From Bacillota bacterium (GTDB lineage Bacteria; Bacillota; Clostridia; Peptostreptococcales; Anaerovoracaceae): a stretch of DNA of 64,000 bases. This document shows positions 1 through 9,283 of the stretch, one piece after another. Numbering within the stretch: the stretch's first letter is position 1; each line of letters starts with the position of its first letter. The notes under the pieces were generated by a model, which was not told the origin of the DNA, searched no databases, and worked only from the letters and a program-made list of their open reading frames with translations. A program made the translations under genes and the position numbers. Location: positions 101,559 to 165,558 of the forward strand of contig JAFUCA010000002.1 in the NCBI GenBank assembly GCA_017459895.1, in the 5' to 3' direction.

Positions 1-772
1 CCTTCTTCAGGCTGGCGATCTGATTGTCGCTGAAGCTGGCCCCGTTTCCGACGCAGACATCCGGCTTGCTGGCAAGGAGCTCCTTAAAACTGGCGGAATC
101 CATCGGACTCGCGCCCTCTCCGTCCCAGTAGCTGCGGGCTGCTGCCAGCCCTTCATCGGCGAACACGCTCTGGGCCAGCGGGCTTGCGGTTACGCTGGCG
201 GAGCTTCCCTTCAGAATGTCCTTGCCCCCCAGCATCTGTGTGATCACGCCGGCGTTTCCTGCCGCCACGACCGAATTCACGTCCTCCGGCAGATCCACGA
301 CGTTTCCGTCATCGTCATAGACCTGCCGCTTGCCGCCCTGACCGCCGGACTCACCGCCGCCCCCGGCATTCCCTGACCCCTTGGTGCCCTTTTTGTTTTT
401 GCTGTTTTTGTCGTCTTTTCCCTTGTTGCTGCCGCTCTTATCCGCCTTATTCCTATTCGATGAGTTGTTGTCATGAACGGTTTTCGGCGCCTGACCGCTG
501 TTCTTTTCTTCTCCGCTGGTCTTCGCCACCTGCTGCTGATTCTGGGTCTTCGTTGCCTCCGTGGTCTCCTTCTGCGGCAGATTCTCATCCTGATCCGTAT
601 TGTCCTCGTCGTTTTCGGCCAGCTTCATCTCCGTATCCAGATCCTGCTCCTCCTGCTGCTGATCGTGAATGATCCTGGCTATCACAAGAGACTCCCTGCA
701 GGAAGTCAGGGCTACGGCAACGCACAGAAGCAGGGCAATTGTCAGCAATAATTTGAGCGGTTGTTTCTTCAT
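1..772 (-). CDS. Substrate-binding lipoprotein of an ABC importer (3' end beyond window)
   Basis: The N-terminus (MKKQPLKLLLTIALLL...) is a lipoprotein signal with lipobox LTSC. A Gln/Glu/Lys-rich linker of about 100 residues and a Gly-rich stretch follow. Then comes a domain resembling periplasmic binding proteins of the heme/cobalamin/siderophore type (DDDGNVVDLPEDVNSVV..., ITQMLGGKDILKG, KPDVCVGNG). The gene starts 4 bases after the stop of the upstream giant surface gene and has no strong ribosome binding site of its own, so translational coupling is likely. The reading frame is still open at the window edge. The ligand cannot be read from the sequence. Confidence 0.75.
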   Translation of the reverse strand, partial: MKKQPLKLLLTIALLLCVAVALTSCRESLVIARIIHDQQQEEQDLDTEMKLAENDEDNTDQDENLPQKETTEATKTQNQQQVAKTSGEEKNSGQAPKTVHDNNSSNRNKADKSGSNKGKDDKNSKNKKGTKGSGNAGGGGESGGQGGKRQVYDDDGNVVDLPEDVNSVVAAGNAGVITQMLGGKDILKGSSASVTASPLAQSVFADEGLAAARSYWDGEGASPMDSASFKELLASKPDVCVGNGASFSDNQIASLKK

Positions 773-775
773 GGT

Positions 776-3700
776 TTATTTGATCTTGAGTTTCTTCACC
801 TTACTGTAGGCGCCGTAATAGGTCACCCCGGCAACGGTCCGGTAGGAACGCATCTTCACATAATAGACCTTTTTCTTCGTCAGGCCCTTGACCGTCAGAC
901 CCTTGGCGCTGTATTTCTTCACGATCTTTTTCTTCTTGCCCTTGGTAAATTTCTTATCCTTGGCCAGGAGAATCTCGTATCCCGTCGCCTGGGCATCCTT
1001 CGTCCACGTGACGGTCAGCGTCTTCGTCTTGTTGCTCTTTATTTTTTTCAGCTGCGCCTGCTTCGGAAGGATCCGGAAGGTGACCGTCTTCGTTCCGGTG
1101 AAGTTTCCCTGTCCCGTCACGATCAGAGATGCCGTTCCGATCTCTGTATTGTTCTTCCATGAGAGCGAATATTCTTCTCCCCGGAGCATGCTCCGGCCCT
1201 GGTAGGTGATGCTGCCCGTCGCCGGAACCGGCTCGATCGCTTTACCGGTATACACCTGATCGGGCAGCGCCTTCACCTGCGCCTTCGCGATATCCACCGC
1301 CTGAATGGTGTACTTCGCCCGCAGGACACCGCCGTATTCCCGGTAGTTTCCTTCCCCGGTCACCGTCAGCTCATATCTGCCCGGATCGATGGACCGGCTG
1401 CGGCTGTAGATCACCTGATAATTCTCCGGAGAAAGCACTTTGCCGCTGTCCGTCGCCGTCACTATCGGCTGCGGACGGATGTTCGATCCCGTGTACGTCC
1501 ATGTATCCTGCACCGAAAGATCGCAGACCTCCGAAATTCCGCGCACCGGGCTCAGCACGACACTGCCGTTTCGCAGCTTCGGGCTGCGCAGCTGCGTAGC
1601 ATTCGCAAAGGCTGCCGCGTCCTCCTCTGTGAGAACATAGCTTCCGGTCCCCTCTGCGATCACCTGCTCCTGTCCGCCTTCTGCGCTTACCGTCAGTCTG
1701 CCTGTCAGCGGGCCGCTCACCGACAGCCGCATTCCATCCGGCAGCCGGATCCCGTCCGTTGCGTCAGCGCTCACGCTGCCGCTGCCGCTGACCTGCATGA
1801 CGGCCTTGCCGGGGAAGGCGATCTCTTCGGTTGCCCGTTCCTGATAGATCCGGCAGCTGTCACTGAGGAATACCTCGTCGCCGTTCTCGCTGGCCGTGTT
1901 GCCGCTGATCACTCCTCCTTCCAGCAGGAACCGTCCCGGGGAGAGCTTTGTCTTGCTGTCGCTTCCTCCCAGTACATAAACGCCTCCGCCGTGGCCCATC
2001 ACATTGTCCTTCAGATAACTGCTGACCGCGGCATTGCCTGTAATGGCGCCGCCCTTCATAATGAATTCGGTGGCTGCCGCCGATCCGTCATTTGCCACGT
2101 AAACGCCGCCGCCATTTCCCATCTCGGCGAAATAGGTCCCGTGATAGGCACCGTTATTGATCACGGCATTCGTGTTGTACCGGGATCGGGCGGTATTTCC
2201 TGTGATGTCCCCGCCCTCCATGAGGAAGGTCCCGGACTGCACATAAACGCCGCCGCCGCACGCGGCGGAATAGGTCTGCCCTCGATCCGTATGGGCATCC
2301 AGCGCGGCGAATTCCGTCGTGTTGAGGGTGTTGGAGGCGATGCTGCCGCTCTTCAGGCTCAGCTCTCCTCCGGTGTACACCCCGGCTCCCGCGAGGACCG
2401 CCTGGTTGCCTTCGATGCTGGCTCCGTCGATCACGGTCTTGCCGAAGCCGGCGACCCCGCCGCCGTACTGCTTCGCGCTGTTTCCTTCGATCCGGAGGCT
2501 GCCGCCCAGCTGCAGGTTCGTGCCTTCTTCAGCAAAGATCCCTCCGCCATAGGAGGCATACGGCTGGTTCCGCACATCTCCGCTGACCCTGTTGCCGGAA
2601 ATGTTTCCTCCGGTAAGCTCAGCCTTTGCATTCCGCGCAAGATAGATGCCGCCGCCCCGGACGGCCAGGTTATCGGTAATGCTGCCGCCGGTCATCTCGA
2701 GGCTGCCGCTGCTGTACACCGTACCGAAGACGCTCCTCGATCCGAAGGCCGCATCGCTTCCTGTGATCTTCCCGCCGGTGATGGTGAGCGCCCCTTCGCT
2801 GAAGATCGCCCGCCCCAGGTCTGCGCTGCCGCCCCGGAGCACCGCGCCTGTAGCGATGCTCAGATGACCGGAGCTTCCGACGGATGCGATCCTGGCGGAG
2901 TCTGCATCCTTCATATCCACTGTGAGATCTGCCAGGGTCAGCTCTCCCGCAACGTGCAGCAGGCTCGCTTCATTACCGGCCGGGCCTGCCGCCGGATCGG
3001 AGAAGGCCGCTGCTGCCTGCAGACCGCTCTCTTCATTTTCTCCAATGAATTCGATATGTGTGTTCTCCGGAACGGTGACGGATCCTGCCATCGCCAGCTG
3101 TCCCGACAGATAGATGACTGCGGGCGTCCCGGACGTCGTTTCGGTCTCCGATGCCGCCTGAATCAGGCTCCGAAGCTCCGATTCGCTGGACGCGATGCTC
3201 TTGCCTTCCCGGCTGACGATCGCAAAGGAGGCGGTCTCTTCTCCCCGGAAGTTGCCCTTGCCGGTGATCCGGATGCCCGCCGTTCCCTGCTCCACGTTAT
3301 CCGAACAGGAAACATCGAAGTCCTCTCCGGGGGTCAGCGTCGTGCCTCCCACTGTGATCTCCACCGCCGGTTCGATAGGTTCTCCCGTATACAGCCGGTC
3401 CCTGATGGGAGCGATGTCCGCATCCGCGATGTCCCTCGGCGTGATCCGGAAGGTCTTTTCGATCATGCCGTCGTAATCACCCATACCCAGGATCCGGATC
3501 CTGGCGGGCTCTGTCTCTGTACTGACATCGGTATTGTTGAAATAGGCGAGCTGATAGTCCCGGTCCTTTTCGAGGATCTGCCCGTGCCAGCTCACCTCCA
3601 CCTCCGGACAGAGGGGCTGTCCCGTGTAGACCATCTCCGGCGGCTCCTCCGCGGAGGCCTCTGTGAAATCCAGATAGGTGCTCTGGGCGGCTTCTCCCGT

Positions 3701-5563
3701 AACGATCTTCCCGCCCCGCAGGTTGAAGCTCTGTTTACCCTGCGGATCCGTCAGCGCCCGGACATCGGAGATCAGGATCTCATAATCCCTTCCCACGCCT
3801 ACGGTGGTCCCGGTCTCTTCCGACAGAGATTCCAGGCAGATCTCCGATCCGGTCAGGGGTGCCTGGATGTACGCTGTCACCCCTTCCGGAAGGGTTAGCC
3901 TTCCGATCTGCAGAGGCGTTTTCCCCGCCGCAGGATCTCCCAGGTAGAGTTCTCCCGGATTGGCAGTATAGTTCATGCTTCTCGCCATGATATTGTAGCT
4001 GGAATCATCCGCGTTCACCCACACATCCGGTCCGCGTCCGCCGGCGGTGTTGCCGGTAATGCTGCCCCCCGCAAGATAGGCCTGTCCCGGTTCGTCTCCG
4101 CCCCGGACGGCGACGCCGCCGCCGCTGCCGGCCTTATTGCCGCCGCCGGCTCCGGTATTTGACTCATTCGATGTGATGGTGCCGCCGGTCATCGTGAAGA
4201 TACCTTCATTAAAGATGCCTCCCCCCTGACCGTATACATCGGTATTGCTCACATCCGAGCTGACGGCTCTGTTGCCTTCTATGCGGCCGCCGGTCATCTC
4301 CAGCGTTCCGCTGTTGTAGATCCCGCCGCCGTTATTCGTGTGATAGTTTGTATGGTTTTGCAGTCCGGCCGCTGCTGCTTCCTGCTTATCGAACTCATTG
4401 ATGTTGCCGGTGATCTGCGCGCCGCTGTCCAGGCGCAGGCTTGCCTTCTCCTGGGAAATATAGATGCCGCCGCCATTCGCGTAGGAGCGGTTTCCTTCGA
4501 TCCGGCCCTCCTGCAGCTCGGCCTGGCAATTCGTCACGCCATTCAGAAGAATGCCGCCTCCGCCGCCTCTGGCCAGGTTATCACAGATCGCGCCGCCGCT
4601 CATCCGGAAGCTCGCGTTGTTGTAAACGCACAGTCCGCCGCCTTCCGCGCCGTACATGGACTGGGCGCTTCCGGTCTCTTTGTTCTCCCGGATCGTCCCT
4701 CCGTTCATATCAAAGCTCGCCGGGGAGGCAGCGCCGCCGCCTTCCAGATAGACGCCGATTCCCGTATCGGAATATACGGAGGTGTTGCCGTAAATATCCG
4801 CGCCGTCGTTCATCTCCAGGTGTCCCTGGCAGTAGATGCCGATGCCGTTCAGCCGGGCGCCGTTCTGCTTCAGCGACTTATTGCCTCTGACCGCGGAACC
4901 GGCGTTCATGATCAGGCTTCCCTGAACTTTCGTCTGACGGTCATAGCCGACACAGATGCCGACGCCGGTGATGGTACTGCTGGTGCTGACGGAGATGTTC
5001 TCTACCGCAGCGCCGTCATTCATCACGACGCTGCCCAGGGTGTAGATCCCCAGGCCGCCTCTGGTTGTCAGCTTCGATCCCGTGATGCTGGTCTGCTCCA
5101 GAGCCAGATCGCCGGTCGCCGCCACACCGATGCAGCGCACGCCCTTTGCAGCCTCCGCCGTATCAATGGTCAGATTCCGGATCGAAAGCATCCCGGCAAC
5201 CTCCACCAGTGCGGGAACCTTTTCCGCCGTCACGACTGCTGAGGTCGCTGCCCACCCGCTGTCCGCCGTGAGGGCGATCCGATCCGTTCCCCCGGAAAGC
5301 TCCGCGTAGGTTCCTTCCCGTGAGTTCACAGGCTGCCCCGCCGGCATGGCGATGGACTGCGTCAGAACGATCCTCGTGGGATGGGATGCATCGGTGGATG
5401 CCTGCGCCATCGCTTCCGTCAGCTGCTGCGGGGTCGAAACCTCAACGATATTGTCCTCTGCGGCTGCCGCTGTGGCAGACGCCATGATTGCCGCGATTCC
5501 CAGAATGGCCAGCAGCACGGCCGGCCGCAGGAATCGGCGCTCTCTTCTCTGTCCCTGTCTCAT
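776..5563 (-). CDS. Giant secreted beta-helix surface protein with MBG/YDG-like and fn3-like domains
   Basis: About 1,595 aa. A signal peptide covers roughly residues 1-36. Two long right-handed beta-helix regions (about 130-580 and 860-1290) consist of repeats of the GGGI-Y-SGTLEMTGG-I-GN type, as in Pmp-like polymorphic repeats. Between and after them lie MBG/YDG-like domains (YTGEPIEPAVEITVGG, RLYTG, VYTGKAIEPVPA). The last ~80 residues form a basic fn3-like module ending VKKLKIK. There is no LPXTG motif, so the mode of attachment is not visible. I chose the ATG at 5563 because AGGAAAG precedes it at normal spacing; an ATG 21 bases upstream overlaps the previous stop (ATGA) but has no ribosome binding site. 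The likely role is an adhesin or other surface structure. It is co-transcribed with the lipoprotein downstream and the Crp-like fusion upstream. Confidence 0.8.
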   Translation of the reverse strand: MRQGQRRERRFLRPAVLLAILGIAAIMASATAAAAEDNIVEVSTPQQLTEAMAQASTDASHPTRIVLTQSIAMPAGQPVNSREGTYAELSGGTDRIALTADSGWAATSAVVTAEKVPALVEVAGMLSIRNLTIDTAEAAKGVRCIGVAATGDLALEQTSITGSKLTTRGGLGIYTLGSVVMNDGAAVENISVSTSSTITGVGICVGYDRQTKVQGSLIMNAGSAVRGNKSLKQNGARLNGIGIYCQGHLEMNDGADIYGNTSVYSDTGIGVYLEGGGAASPASFDMNGGTIRENKETGSAQSMYGAEGGGLCVYNNASFRMSGGAICDNLARGGGGGILLNGVTNCQAELQEGRIEGNRSYANGGGIYISQEKASLRLDSGAQITGNINEFDKQEAAAAGLQNHTNYHTNNGGGIYNSGTLEMTGGRIEGNRAVSSDVSNTDVYGQGGGIFNEGIFTMTGGTITSNESNTGAGGGNKAGSGGGVAVRGGDEPGQAYLAGGSITGNTAGGRGPDVWVNADDSSYNIMARSMNYTANPGELYLGDPAAGKTPLQIGRLTLPEGVTAYIQAPLTGSEICLESLSEETGTTVGVGRDYEILISDVRALTDPQGKQSFNLRGGKIVTGEAAQSTYLDFTEASAEEPPEMVYTGQPLCPEVEVSWHGQILEKDRDYQLAYFNNTDVSTETEPARIRILGMGDYDGMIEKTFRITPRDIADADIAPIRDRLYTGEPIEPAVEITVGGTTLTPGEDFDVSCSDNVEQGTAGIRITGKGNFRGEETASFAIVSREGKSIASSESELRSLIQAASETETTSGTPAVIYLSGQLAMAGSVTVPENTHIEFIGENEESGLQAAAAFSDPAAGPAGNEASLLHVAGELTLADLTVDMKDADSARIASVGSSGHLSIATGAVLRGGSADLGRAIFSEGALTITGGKITGSDAAFGSRSVFGTVYSSGSLEMTGGSITDNLAVRGGGIYLARNAKAELTGGNISGNRVSGDVRNQPYASYGGGIFAEEGTNLQLGGSLRIEGNSAKQYGGGVAGFGKTVIDGASIEGNQAVLAGAGVYTGGELSLKSGSIASNTLNTTEFAALDAHTDRGQTYSAACGGGVYVQSGTFLMEGGDITGNTARSRYNTNAVINNGAYHGTYFAEMGNGGGVYVANDGSAAATEFIMKGGAITGNAAVSSYLKDNVMGHGGGVYVLGGSDSKTKLSPGRFLLEGGVISGNTASENGDEVFLSDSCRIYQERATEEIAFPGKAVMQVSGSGSVSADATDGIRLPDGMRLSVSGPLTGRLTVSAEGGQEQVIAEGTGSYVLTEEDAAAFANATQLRSPKLRNGSVVLSPVRGISEVCDLSVQDTWTYTGSNIRPQPIVTATDSGKVLSPENYQVIYSRSRSIDPGRYELTVTGEGNYREYGGVLRAKYTIQAVDIAKAQVKALPDQVYTGKAIEPVPATGSITYQGRSMLRGEEYSLSWKNNTEIGTASLIVTGQGNFTGTKTVTFRILPKQAQLKKIKSNKTKTLTVTWTKDAQATGYEILLAKDKKFTKGKKKKIVKKYSAKGLTVKGLTKKKVYYVKMRSYRTVAGVTYYGAYSKVKKLKIK

Positions 5564-5580
5564 GTGATTCTTTCCTGTTA

Positions 5581-6864
5581 TCAAACTCTCTCAAAGCCCC
5601 ACTGTCCGAAATCCATTTCCATAAACAGCTCCACAAACCGGGCCGCTTCCTCCGGATGCAGCGCCGTCCGCGGTATGGTCAGGGCGTGACGGATGGGTGC
5701 TCCGTACACCGTGTGCTCTTCATCGATGGCAAATCCAGCCTTTGCATAGGTATCGGCCAGGGCCGGATCCCCCAGATTCATGACCGCCGGAAGTTCCGCA
5801 AAATCCCTGCCGGAGGCCTTCGCGGAGGTGTAATAGGCAAATTCGTAGTCCGGTCGTTTGCCACTTCGCAGGAAGAAGGGCTTCTCGTGCTCCATCCCCT
5901 GGTGGCCTGGATGCTCCATCAGCTTCTTCGCAAGGCCCGGGCTGACCTCATCGACCAGCAGCATGGCCATCACCGCCCGGTAGCCGCCGGGATCTCCGTA
6001 GGGGTCGTGATGGCTGAACACCGTCTCCGGCGCCAGCATGCGCTCCTGCCAGTTATCTGCAGTGATGCCGCTGCCGGTGATGACCATCCGGTTGCCCGCC
6101 CAGATCCGCATCTGTTCGCAGGACTCCGGCGGGAGCATGCTCCGCAGGATCGCATCGTCCGCGCTGATCAAGACATCACAAGGATCCCCGTCCAGACAGT
6201 CGCGGATCAGGTTGACGGATCCTCCCGGAACCGCTGCGGCCGGAAGCTCCGGATGAAGCTCATTCCACCGCCGCACTGCTTCCCGGACAGCTCCCATGGC
6301 GACCCCTGCGTGCAGGATGTGCAGCCGGTGCGGCGCCAGCTCCGTCAGGTAACGGTCCTCCATCGCGTCCTTTTCTCTGCGGGTATCCGTCACCTTCTGC
6401 GCCAGGATCCCCAGGAAGTTGCGGAGCATAATGCTCTGGGCGTGGGTATGCTCCTCTCCATAGAACTTCGTCACCATCTCCGGTGTCATTCGGAGCATGT
6501 ACTCGTCCGTATCCAGCTGCGGGAAACCCCTGCCGCGGAATTTGAATTTCTTCGGCTTCGGGGCGCGGCTCTTTGTCATCTCGGACAGCGCCGGGATCTC
6601 CCCCATCAGCATCCCCGGCTCATGGGGTTTCGGCATGTTATATACATCCGGTCGCGGCTGCAGCTCGTCCAGAGGTGTCCCCCTGAGGCACATGGCGAAA
6701 ACGCCGTTTTTGATGTCGGGCCCGGGATTTCCCAGGTCCCTCGGGGTCTTGACGACGATCTCGGGGTCCATCGCGTCCAGCAGCGCCAGAAGCTCGTCCT
6801 CCGGGATGTTCTGAAAGAGCGTCGTGCTCTTCAGTTCCGCCAGATAGGGTTCGTATTTACTCAT
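5581..6864 (-). CDS. Crp-like domain fused to a molybdate/tungstate-binding-like (ModA/WtpA) domain
   Basis: 427 aa with no signal peptide, hence probably cytoplasmic. Residues about 1-170 look like a cyclic-nucleotide-binding (Crp/Fnr effector) fold: LFQNIPEDELLALLDAM at the start, then PGMLMGEIPALSEM in the position of the usual GE motif, then a helix. Residues about 175-427 resemble WtpA/ModA oxyanion-binding proteins: GGSVNLIRDCLDGDPCDVLISAD followed by WAGNRMVITG. No helix-turn-helix DNA-binding domain is evident. The next gene starts within its stop (ATGA). The neighbourhood is rich in Mo/W enzymes, so a cytoplasmic molybdate/tungstate sensor is a reasonable inference. A general solute-binding protein fold is the alternative. 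Confidence 0.65.
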   Translation of the reverse strand: MSKYEPYLAELKSTTLFQNIPEDELLALLDAMDPEIVVKTPRDLGNPGPDIKNGVFAMCLRGTPLDELQPRPDVYNMPKPHEPGMLMGEIPALSEMTKSRAPKPKKFKFRGRGFPQLDTDEYMLRMTPEMVTKFYGEEHTHAQSIMLRNFLGILAQKVTDTRREKDAMEDRYLTELAPHRLHILHAGVAMGAVREAVRRWNELHPELPAAAVPGGSVNLIRDCLDGDPCDVLISADDAILRSMLPPESCEQMRIWAGNRMVITGSGITADNWQERMLAPETVFSHHDPYGDPGGYRAVMAMLLVDEVSPGLAKKLMEHPGHQGMEHEKPFFLRSGKRPDYEFAYYTSAKASGRDFAELPAVMNLGDPALADTYAKAGFAIDEEHTVYGAPIRHALTIPRTALHPEEAARFVELFMEMDFGQWGFERV

Positions 6865-6900
6865 CTCTGTCCCTCCGGTTTTTCATCGAATTTGCGAAAC

Positions 6901-6930
6901 ATTATACCAATAACACAACAAAAAAACCGT
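6901..6930 (-). promoter_or_regulatory. Extended -10 promoter for the Crp-ModA-like gene
   Basis: On the minus strand TGGTATAAT is a perfect -10 hexamer with the extended TG, about 35 bases upstream of the start codon. No good -35 hexamer is visible, because the region is the T-run of the preceding terminator hairpin. Confidence 0.5.
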
Positions 6931-6944
6931 TGTTAAACCAACGG
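6919..6944 (-). terminator. Intrinsic terminator upstream of the Crp-ModA-like gene
   Basis: A CCGTTG/CAACGG hairpin is followed on the minus strand by a run of seven or eight T. It would stop transcripts antisense to the MFS gene before the promoter of the next minus-strand gene. Confidence 0.6.
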
Positions 6945-7007
6945 TGCGGCCTGCCATTTCTCAGCCTGGTTCTTGCGCCAGAGCGGCTAAAGGTGTAAGG
7001 TTAAGGC

Positions 7008-8252
7008 ATGAAATCAGAAAAACATCGTCTCTATTACGGATGGATCGTGTGCGGGGTGTGTACTCTGCTCCTGTTTATCACCATGGGCACCGCTTCCAAC
7101 GGACTGTCCGTCTTCATGCCTTATATAATGAAAGAATACAGCCTGACCGGAGCGCAGACTTCGTCCCTGGTCACCCTGCGGTGTACCTTCGCGTTCATCT
7201 CGATGCTGCTGATCGGGCATTACTATGACCGGGTCGGCTACCGTATGGGCACGGCGCTGGCGGCCCTCTGCTGCTGCGGCGCCTATGTGATCTACGGGTT
7301 TGCTTCCAGTTATCTGCAGTTCTGCATCGGCGCTTCCATCGCCGGCATCAGCTACGGTCTGGGCAGCATGATCCCTGTCGCCATTCTGATGAACCGCTGG
7401 TTCGTACGGCACAGGGCGCTGACCATCGGCATCTGCAGCGCCGGCAGCACGCTGGCAGTCATTCTGTTGCCGTCGATCCTCACCTCGATCATCCTGCGGC
7501 ATTCCCTGCACAGCGCGTTTTTGTTTACAGCGTCCTATTCCCTGGCAGCTTCCGTGCTGGTCTTCCTGCTGATCCGTGAAAAGCCTGCGGACAAAGGGCT
7601 GGAGCCGCTGGGCTGGTCCGATGCCGCTGCGCAGTACCGGGCGCGGGATCCTCAGGCGAAACGGGCCGGTGCCTCCTGGACCTCCCGCTCCCTCTCCCGC
7701 AAAGGCTGGCTTCTCATGGCTCTGGTCAGCGTGACGATGGGCGCTCTGGGCAACCCCGGCTTCATGCATCTGACGGTGCTGTTCACCACCGAAGGCTATG
7801 CCCCGATGACAGTGGCCCTGCTGATCAGCGTCTCCGGGATCGTCATGACCGCCTTCAAGGTCCTCTGCGGGGAGACGGCGGATGTCTTCGGCAGCTTCCG
7901 GGCATCGGCTCTGTTCTTCGGAGTCTTCATCGCCGGCAACCTGCTGTGCTGCCTCGCCTTTACCGGCAGCGTGCCGCTGGCCACGGTTTCCGTGATCATC
8001 TTCGGCATCGGAAGCCCGATCTGCACGGTGGGGATCCCTGTCTGGGCAGGGGATCTGGTCTCGGAGGAGCATTACAGCGAAACGGTTCGCCGGCTGCAGC
8101 TGATCTACGCCGCCGGGGCCATGGTTTTCGCAACGATGCCGGGCATCCTGGCGGATCTGCTGGGCAGCTATATTCCGGTCTACGGGCTGTTCGCGGCCAT
8201 GATCCTCGCCGCCTTTGCCTGTCTTGCCGGAGCCTACCGGCTCCGGCGATGA
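7008..8252 (+). CDS. MFS transporter, oxalate/formate antiporter or monocarboxylate type
   Basis: 414 aa with 12 predicted membrane segments. The typical MFS loop between segments 2 and 3 is present (GHYYDRVGYRMG), and the N-terminus YYGWIVCGVC is characteristic of the OFA/MCT branch that carries small carboxylates. It stands alone on the plus strand between minus-strand genes, divergent from the Crp-ModA-like gene. The substrate is unknown. A carboxylic acid made or consumed by the aldehyde oxidoreductases of this window would fit but is only inferred. An exact copy of the repeated 11-mer GCAAAGGCTGG lies inside it. Confidence 0.85.
   Translation: MKSEKHRLYYGWIVCGVCTLLLFITMGTASNGLSVFMPYIMKEYSLTGAQTSSLVTLRCTFAFISMLLIGHYYDRVGYRMGTALAALCCCGAYVIYGFASSYLQFCIGASIAGISYGLGSMIPVAILMNRWFVRHRALTIGICSAGSTLAVILLPSILTSIILRHSLHSAFLFTASYSLAASVLVFLLIREKPADKGLEPLGWSDAAAQYRARDPQAKRAGASWTSRSLSRKGWLLMALVSVTMGALGNPGFMHLTVLFTTEGYAPMTVALLISVSGIVMTAFKVLCGETADVFGSFRASALFFGVFIAGNLLCCLAFTGSVPLATVSVIIFGIGSPICTVGIPVWAGDLVSEEHYSETVRRLQLIYAAGAMVFATMPGILADLLGSYIPVYGLFAAMILAAFACLAGAYRLRR
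8226..8247 (+). terminator. Strong hairpin overlapping the 3' end of the MFS gene
   Basis: GCCGGAGCC and GGCTCCGGC form a 9-bp GC stem with a 4-base loop inside the last codons. There is no T-run, so it may only stabilise the 3' end or act with other factors between the convergent genes. Confidence 0.35.
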
Positions 8253-8275
8253 GCCGCCAGCCTTTGCATATGTGA

Positions 8276-9079
8276 TCACTCGATGAATCCGAAGCCCCGC
8301 AGCATCCGGTCCACCTCCAGCAGATCGATGCTTCCGTCCTCGTAATCATAGCTGAAGAGCATGTCACGGTCCGGCAGATAATTCTCGGCCATGTACTCGT
8401 AGATCTTGTTGATGTTGCTCCGGTAGTAGGATGGATCACTCATCATCCCCAGATGCTCCCACAGGAAGACCTTCCCGTCGGAGCGCCGGATCAGGGTGAA
8501 ATCCGGGTATCGCAGATGGTCGCCAAGCTGCAGCGGCAGCTCATATACGAAGGATATACCATGGGATTTCAGGTACTCGTAGATGGCCAGCTCTGACTTG
8601 GAGCGCACGCAGATCCCGTCACTGGTCCGGTGGATCCGCTCCTCCGGCCGGTAGTCTGTGTTGCCGTTGTGCTCAGTTCTCCACCGGGAGGCGATTTCAG
8701 CGATGGAGTCGCGGGACAGCATGGGAGCCACCTTCTGGAGCGGGCCCTTCGTCTGAGACGAGAGGCTCATGCCGGCGGGCATCAGGTCGGGGATCTCCGT
8801 ATACTGTGCCTGAAGCTTCTCCAGAATATCCAGGTTTTGCTCGAGTTTCTTCAGTGAACGGTCCAGTTCTTTCTTGTCCTTCAGGCCCTGTACGATCGCT
8901 GTGTTTTTCCTGCTGAGGTAGATCTCCCGGCCATCGACCCGCTGGTGAGGGCGCCTTTTGCCGTGACTCATCTTCAGATACAGCACGCCCGGCGGGAGTT
9001 TGTCGAGTCTCTCTGAAAACCGGTGCTTCAGGGACATGATTAATGCTGTTTCTTTGCGGATCTCTTGTTTCGTGATCAT
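8276..9079 (-). CDS. Hypothetical protein with a PD-(D/E)XK nuclease-like C-terminal domain
   Basis: 267 aa. The N-terminal half is charged and helical, with a probable coiled coil around DKKELDRSLKKLEQNLDILEKLQ. The C-terminal half has the order of motifs seen in restriction-endonuclease-like folds: SKSELAIYEYL (conserved Glu), YPDFTLI (Asp), then VFLWEHLGMM, where the usual E-x-K is replaced by E-x-L. Similar stand-alone proteins are common in gut Firmicutes but I know of no established function. It has its own strong promoter. The 9284-9690 repeat array lies just upstream of that promoter, so the protein may belong functionally to the array. Confidence 0.6.
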   Translation of the reverse strand: MITKQEIRKETALIMSLKHRFSERLDKLPPGVLYLKMSHGKRRPHQRVDGREIYLSRKNTAIVQGLKDKKELDRSLKKLEQNLDILEKLQAQYTEIPDLMPAGMSLSSQTKGPLQKVAPMLSRDSIAEIASRWRTEHNGNTDYRPEERIHRTSDGICVRSKSELAIYEYLKSHGISFVYELPLQLGDHLRYPDFTLIRRSDGKVFLWEHLGMMSDPSYYRSNINKIYEYMAENYLPDRDMLFSYDYEDGSIDLLEVDRMLRGFGFIE

Positions 9080-9135
9080 CCCGACTCTACCTCCTTGCGT
9101 GCGTCATGTATTTCTGGGGGTTTCTGTTCGGGTGG

Positions 9136-9164
9136 ATTATATACCATATTTTTACATTTGTCAA
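9136..9164 (-). promoter_or_regulatory. Sigma-A-type promoter of the PD-(D/E)XK-like gene
   Basis: On the minus strand there is a perfect TTGACA, a 17-bp spacer and a perfect TATAAT, about 55 bases before the start codon. An AAGGAGGT ribosome binding site follows. Confidence 0.85.
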
Positions 9165-9283
9165 TATTTGGAATTATATTTTTCGGGCGATACGGACTTT
9201 GTGATGGAACTCCTGCGCTCCAGCCTTTGTGCGGTGGATTGGATGCAGCCTTCGTGATGCGAGTTTTGTAAATGCTGGAGAGT

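Noticed and set aside
1991-3898. 635-codon frame antisense to the beta-helix protein
   Set aside because: Repeat-driven open frame opposite a coherent secreted protein; no ribosome binding site or domain.
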